Assembly (NCBI GenBank): GCA_937905835.1 | Contig: CALCXK010000119.1 | Location: 1 to 53,266 of the forward strand | DNA length: 53,266 bases | DNA from: an uncultured Ilumatobacter sp. | GTDB lineage: Bacteria; Actinomycetota; Acidimicrobiia; Acidimicrobiales; Ilumatobacteraceae | Direction of reading: 5' to 3' | Shown here: one piece after another, positions 50,731-53,266 of the stretch | Layout of the letters: the number at the start of each line of letters is the position of its first letter | How positions within the stretch are numbered: the first letter of the stretch is position 1 | The notes under the pieces: generated by a model | The model's input: only the letters and a program-made list of their open reading frames with translations | Databases searched by the model: none | What the model was told of the DNA's origin: nothing | Position numbers and translations under genes: made by a program

Positions 50731-51018
50731 CGTTGGTGGTGAGTCCTCTAAGTTGCTTTCGTACAGCGGAGTTGTTCGTTGTTCGATCGTGACGCACAAA
50801 GCGGATCACTCGTGATTTCAATCACTTACTCTACCCGCGGTCGTGGAATGAGCGAAGTCTGGCACGCAAGAGCGGCGCGCGCGCCAGGTTGTGCGAAAGT
50901 GCACGAACGTTCTGGGAAAATGTCATCAGGAGATCTCAAGGCAGTGTGACGGGTTCCGACAAAATTGTCACCCTCCAAGTTTCACGCGACCGGTCGTTCT
51001 CCATCTATCCTCTGCCCG
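50731..51018. promoter_or_regulatory. Divergent control region of respiratory array and cytochrome c
   Basis: 288 bp without genes. On the minus strand TAGAGT (50833-50828) is a candidate -10, giving a leader of about 90 nt. Just downstream, ATCAC-tc-GTGAT (50805-50816) is a symmetric site near the predicted start of transcription. A 12-bp palindrome GGCGCGCGCGCC lies at 50874-50885, and GACAA-aa-TTGTC at 50958-50969. The last is about 37 bp upstream of the cytochrome c -10. Confidence 0.5.
51006..51011 (+). promoter_or_regulatory. -10 element TATCCT, leaderless start of cytochrome c gene
   Basis: TATCCT ends 7 bp before GTG 51019. It places translation at the IPEHLLKR-bearing N-terminus rather than at the ATG 50965 upstream. 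Confidence 0.6.
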
Positions 51019-51873
51019 GTGACTGAGATCCCCGAACATCTCCTCAAGCGGTCGCGTGAACGGCGCGCCGCTATCGGCGAGGGTGGCGACGACGCCCCAG
51101 CCGAAGCACCTGCTGCTGGCGCCCTTACGAAGTCGGCAGCCGCCACGCCGGCCGCTGCTCCCCCACCGCCGAGCGTTCCTGCCCCACGCACGGCCGCTGC
51201 TGCGCCGGAAGCTCCGCAGCCGCCGAAGCCTGATCCGCACTACGTCACCGCGTACAAGCAGCGGCGCAAGGCGCCGTTCTGGGCTATGGCGACGCTCTCC
51301 CTGATGCCCGTATGGGGATTCATGTACGTGCGTGCACTGACCGACGGCGGCGAAGTCTCCGCCGGGCCACTCGGTGAAGGCGCTGAGGTCTACAACAACT
51401 GCGCAAGCTGCCACGGCGCCGCTGGCGGCGGCGGAGTGGGCTACCAGTTCAGTGAGGGCGAAGTCCTCAAGACGTTCCCAAATATCGAAGACCAGATCCG
51501 CTACGTCTATTACGGCACCGAGCAGTACAACATCTCTGGCGTCGATGTGTACGGCAATCCGGAGCGTGAAGGCGGAGCCCACCAAACGGGAGTTCGGGGC
51601 GTCATGCCCGGCTTCGGTGGCCAGCTCACCGACGAGGAAATTGTCGCAGTGATCTGCCACGAGCGTTACACCCTTGGCGGCGCCGACCCGACCAGTGAAG
51701 AGTACGAAACCGAATTCGAGACCTGGTGCTCGCAAGAATCCGTGCTGTTCGAAGAGGTCGCAACCGGCGCGGTCGTTCTTGCATCCGCCGATGCCATCGA
51801 GCCGATCCCGGTCGGCGACTCGATGGTCGAAGTCACGCCGATCGGCACCGCGCCGATTCCTGGTCGCGGCTGA
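51019..51873 (+). CDS. Membrane-anchored monoheme cytochrome c
   Basis: 284 residues from GTG 51019. The N-terminal peptide TEIPEHLLKRSRERRAA is nearly identical to that of the bc subunit IV. A long Pro/Ala-rich cytoplasmic linker follows, then one helix (about 85-104) and an external cytochrome c domain with CASCH (Cys128, Cys131, His132) and likely ligand Met196 (GVMPGFGGQLTDEE). The tail beyond residue 230 is acidic. It probably carries electrons from the diheme cytochrome to an oxidase. It is divergent from the respiratory array and precedes the MenJ-like gene. Confidence 0.88.
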   Translation: MTEIPEHLLKRSRERRAAIGEGGDDAPAEAPAAGALTKSAAATPAAAPPPPSVPAPRTAAAAPEAPQPPKPDPHYVTAYKQRRKAPFWAMATLSLMPVWGFMYVRALTDGGEVSAGPLGEGAEVYNNCASCHGAAGGGGVGYQFSEGEVLKTFPNIEDQIRYVYYGTEQYNISGVDVYGNPEREGGAHQTGVRGVMPGFGGQLTDEEIVAVICHERYTLGGADPTSEEYETEFETWCSQESVLFEEVATGAVVLASADAIEPIPVGDSMVEVTPIGTAPIPGRG

Positions 51874-51932
51874 GCCGGCCGACGCGTCGCCGTCGACAAG
51901 CACACCCATCTCTTCGGGCCAGACTGATCTTC

Positions 51933-53210
51933 ATGCCGAACCCGACGACTGCCATCTCCACTGATGTTCTCGTGATCGGTGGCGGTCCGTGTGGATCGAG
52001 CATCGCCACACGGCTCGCTCGTGCCGGACACCACGTCACTGTCGTCGAGAAGCGCAGCGGCCCGCGCCACAAGGCGTGCGGCGACATCCTGTCGCCGCGA
52101 GCAGTTGCCGAACTCTCGGACATCCACGTCGACCCCACACAGATCGGCGGACACCTCGTGCAGGGCGTCCGGTTCACGTACGGGGGATGCGCGGTCGAAT
52201 CGCCGTGGCCAGAACATCCCGACTTCCCTCCCCACGGCATCGTCGTGCGCCGCGATCTACTCGACGAGCACCTGCGTGAACAGGCGGTCGCGGCAGGCGC
52301 CACCATGTTGATGGGTCACGAGGCCGTGTCGCCGATCGCCGAGCGGGGATTCGTTCGTGGTGCAACGGTCCAACTCGTCGGCGACGAGGGTGACGTCACC
52401 GGCACTCGCATCATTCGCGCCCGATTCATCGTGGTCGCCGATGGCGCGAACAGCCGGTTCGGGCGCGGGCTGGGCACCAGCCGCCAACGCAAGTGGCCGT
52501 ATGCGATTGCCGCCCGCACCTATTTCGCGTCGCCTCGCACACGCGAAACCTGGGTCGAGACCTCACTCGGTCTGCCCGACCCGAACGGCCAACCTGTTGC
52601 CGGGTACGGCTGGATTGCCCCGATGGGGGATGGCAACGTAAACGTCGGCGTGGGCGTGTTGTCAAGCCACCGAAATATTAAGAGCCTGAACACGCTGAAG
52701 CTCCTGAATTCCTTTTGTTCGTCAATCGCCGACGACTGGGGAATCGACCCCGAAGCAGGGCTGAAGGCGCCGACCCGGCTTCGACTTCCACTTGGCGGGT
52801 CCGTCGTGCCGAAAATGGGCCCGACCTTCCTCGTCGCCGGCGACGCCGCCGGCGCCGCCAATCCGATCAACGGCGACGGCCTTGAGGCAGCCTTCTTGGG
52901 TGGCCGTCTGGCCGCCGCCGTCCTCGAAGAGGCATTGACCACAGGCAACTCAACCTCGCTCCAGCGTTACCCGCTTCTGCTCAATGAGGAACTCGGCCGA
53001 TACCGCAAGGTCGGTCGACTCTCTGCTCGCTTCCTCGGTCGCCCAGCGATCCTCAAACCAGCACTGCGCGTCGCCTCACGCAGCGACGCCGCGATGGGCG
53101 CCGTTTTGCGGATCGCCACGAACGAAATGCGTAACGACACCAGCGCCGGTGGTGCTGAACGCGCCTATCGCCTCGCCGCCATTGTCTCCCGCTTCGCTCC
53201 CAGCTGGTAA
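51933..53210 (+). CDS. Geranylgeranyl reductase family flavoprotein (MenJ-like)
   Basis: A 425-residue FAD enzyme. The Rossmann motif GGGPCGSSIATRLARAG begins near residue 17, with VVEKRSGPRHKACGDILSP next, whose Cys-Gly-Asp is a family mark. The second FAD segment is FLVAGDAAGAANPINGDGLEAAF. Family members saturate isoprenoid chains. In mycobacteria the relative MenJ reduces one isoprene unit of menaquinone. Its place beside a menaquinone-linked respiratory locus supports that role here; an archaeal-lipid-type substrate is the alternative. ATG 51933 is 59 bp after the cytochrome c stop. Confidence 0.88.
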   Translation: MPNPTTAISTDVLVIGGGPCGSSIATRLARAGHHVTVVEKRSGPRHKACGDILSPRAVAELSDIHVDPTQIGGHLVQGVRFTYGGCAVESPWPEHPDFPPHGIVVRRDLLDEHLREQAVAAGATMLMGHEAVSPIAERGFVRGATVQLVGDEGDVTGTRIIRARFIVVADGANSRFGRGLGTSRQRKWPYAIAARTYFASPRTRETWVETSLGLPDPNGQPVAGYGWIAPMGDGNVNVGVGVLSSHRNIKSLNTLKLLNSFCSSIADDWGIDPEAGLKAPTRLRLPLGGSVVPKMGPTFLVAGDAAGAANPINGDGLEAAFLGGRLAAAVLEEALTTGNSTSLQRYPLLLNEELGRYRKVGRLSARFLGRPAILKPALRVASRSDAAMGAVLRIATNEMRNDTSAGGAERAYRLAAIVSRFAPSW

Positions 53211-53266
53211 CGACCGCGGCCCAGCGCGGTGTGTGGGCTCCCCCACCCACCTGACCCCACCCACCT
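53211..53266. other. Right edge, no gene seen
   Basis: The last 56 bases are C-rich and contain no recognisable feature. GTGGGCTCCCCCACC could form a small GTGGG/CCCAC-type hairpin after the MenJ-like gene. Confidence 0.3.

Overview
This 53.3 kb window is GC-rich chromosomal DNA that most resembles a high-GC actinobacterium, probably of the Acidimicrobiia (Ilumatobacter-like). That placement is inferred from gene families and gene order, since no database search was possible. Supporting signs are a HemQ-type coproheme decarboxylase, a CysO-like sulfur carrier, a DUF3263/LytR_C gene pair, a PDZ-Lon protease next to a UPF0182 protein as in mycobacteria, a MenJ-like reductase, and many genes that appear to be transcribed without a leader. 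I saw no phage, IS element, CRISPR array or rRNA. A truncated initiator tRNA lies at the left edge.

Left part (1-29 kb): housekeeping and accessory genes in short units on both strands. They include an EamA exporter, a coiled-coil protein, a cluster of PDZ-Lon protease, DivIVA-fusion and UPF0182 protein, a HEAT-repeat protein, a GNAT acetyltransferase, a PAC2 protein, a NUDIX hydrolase, GlnD coupled to a tiny ORF, a substrate-binding lipoprotein, HemQ, FdhD, an MFS transporter, a CysO/MoaD-like protein, glycerate kinase, LytR_C and DUF3263 proteins, uridine kinase, acyl-CoA dehydrogenase, a PEP-utilizing mobile-domain protein without ATP-grasp, an acyl-CoA ligase, GpsA, a nitroreductase and a HAD hydrolase. 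At least fourteen of these genes have a TANNNT hexamer 5-8 bp before the start codon, and this signature was used to choose several starts.

Right part (29.3-50.7 kb, all minus strand): one 21 kb respiratory array. In transcription order it encodes a 158-aa membrane protein, a 2[4Fe-4S] ferredoxin, a b6-type cytochrome b, a subunit-IV-type cytochrome b half, a Rieske protein, a diheme cytochrome c, a 274-aa unknown membrane protein, then a complete nuoA-N set for NADH:menaquinone oxidoreductase. Most junctions overlap by 1-4 bp. Facing it across a 288-bp control region are a membrane-anchored monoheme cytochrome c and a MenJ-like geranylgeranyl reductase. Together they read as a menaquinone-based respiratory module: Complex I reduces menaquinone, a split-cytochrome-b bc complex oxidises it, c-type cytochromes take the electrons, and MenJ tailors the quinone.

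The best candidate for an undescribed system is the bc complex itself. It has a dedicated dicluster ferredoxin, two membrane proteins I cannot assign, and a short N-terminal peptide (IPEHLLKR) that occurs twice in subunit IV and once in the divergently encoded cytochrome c.
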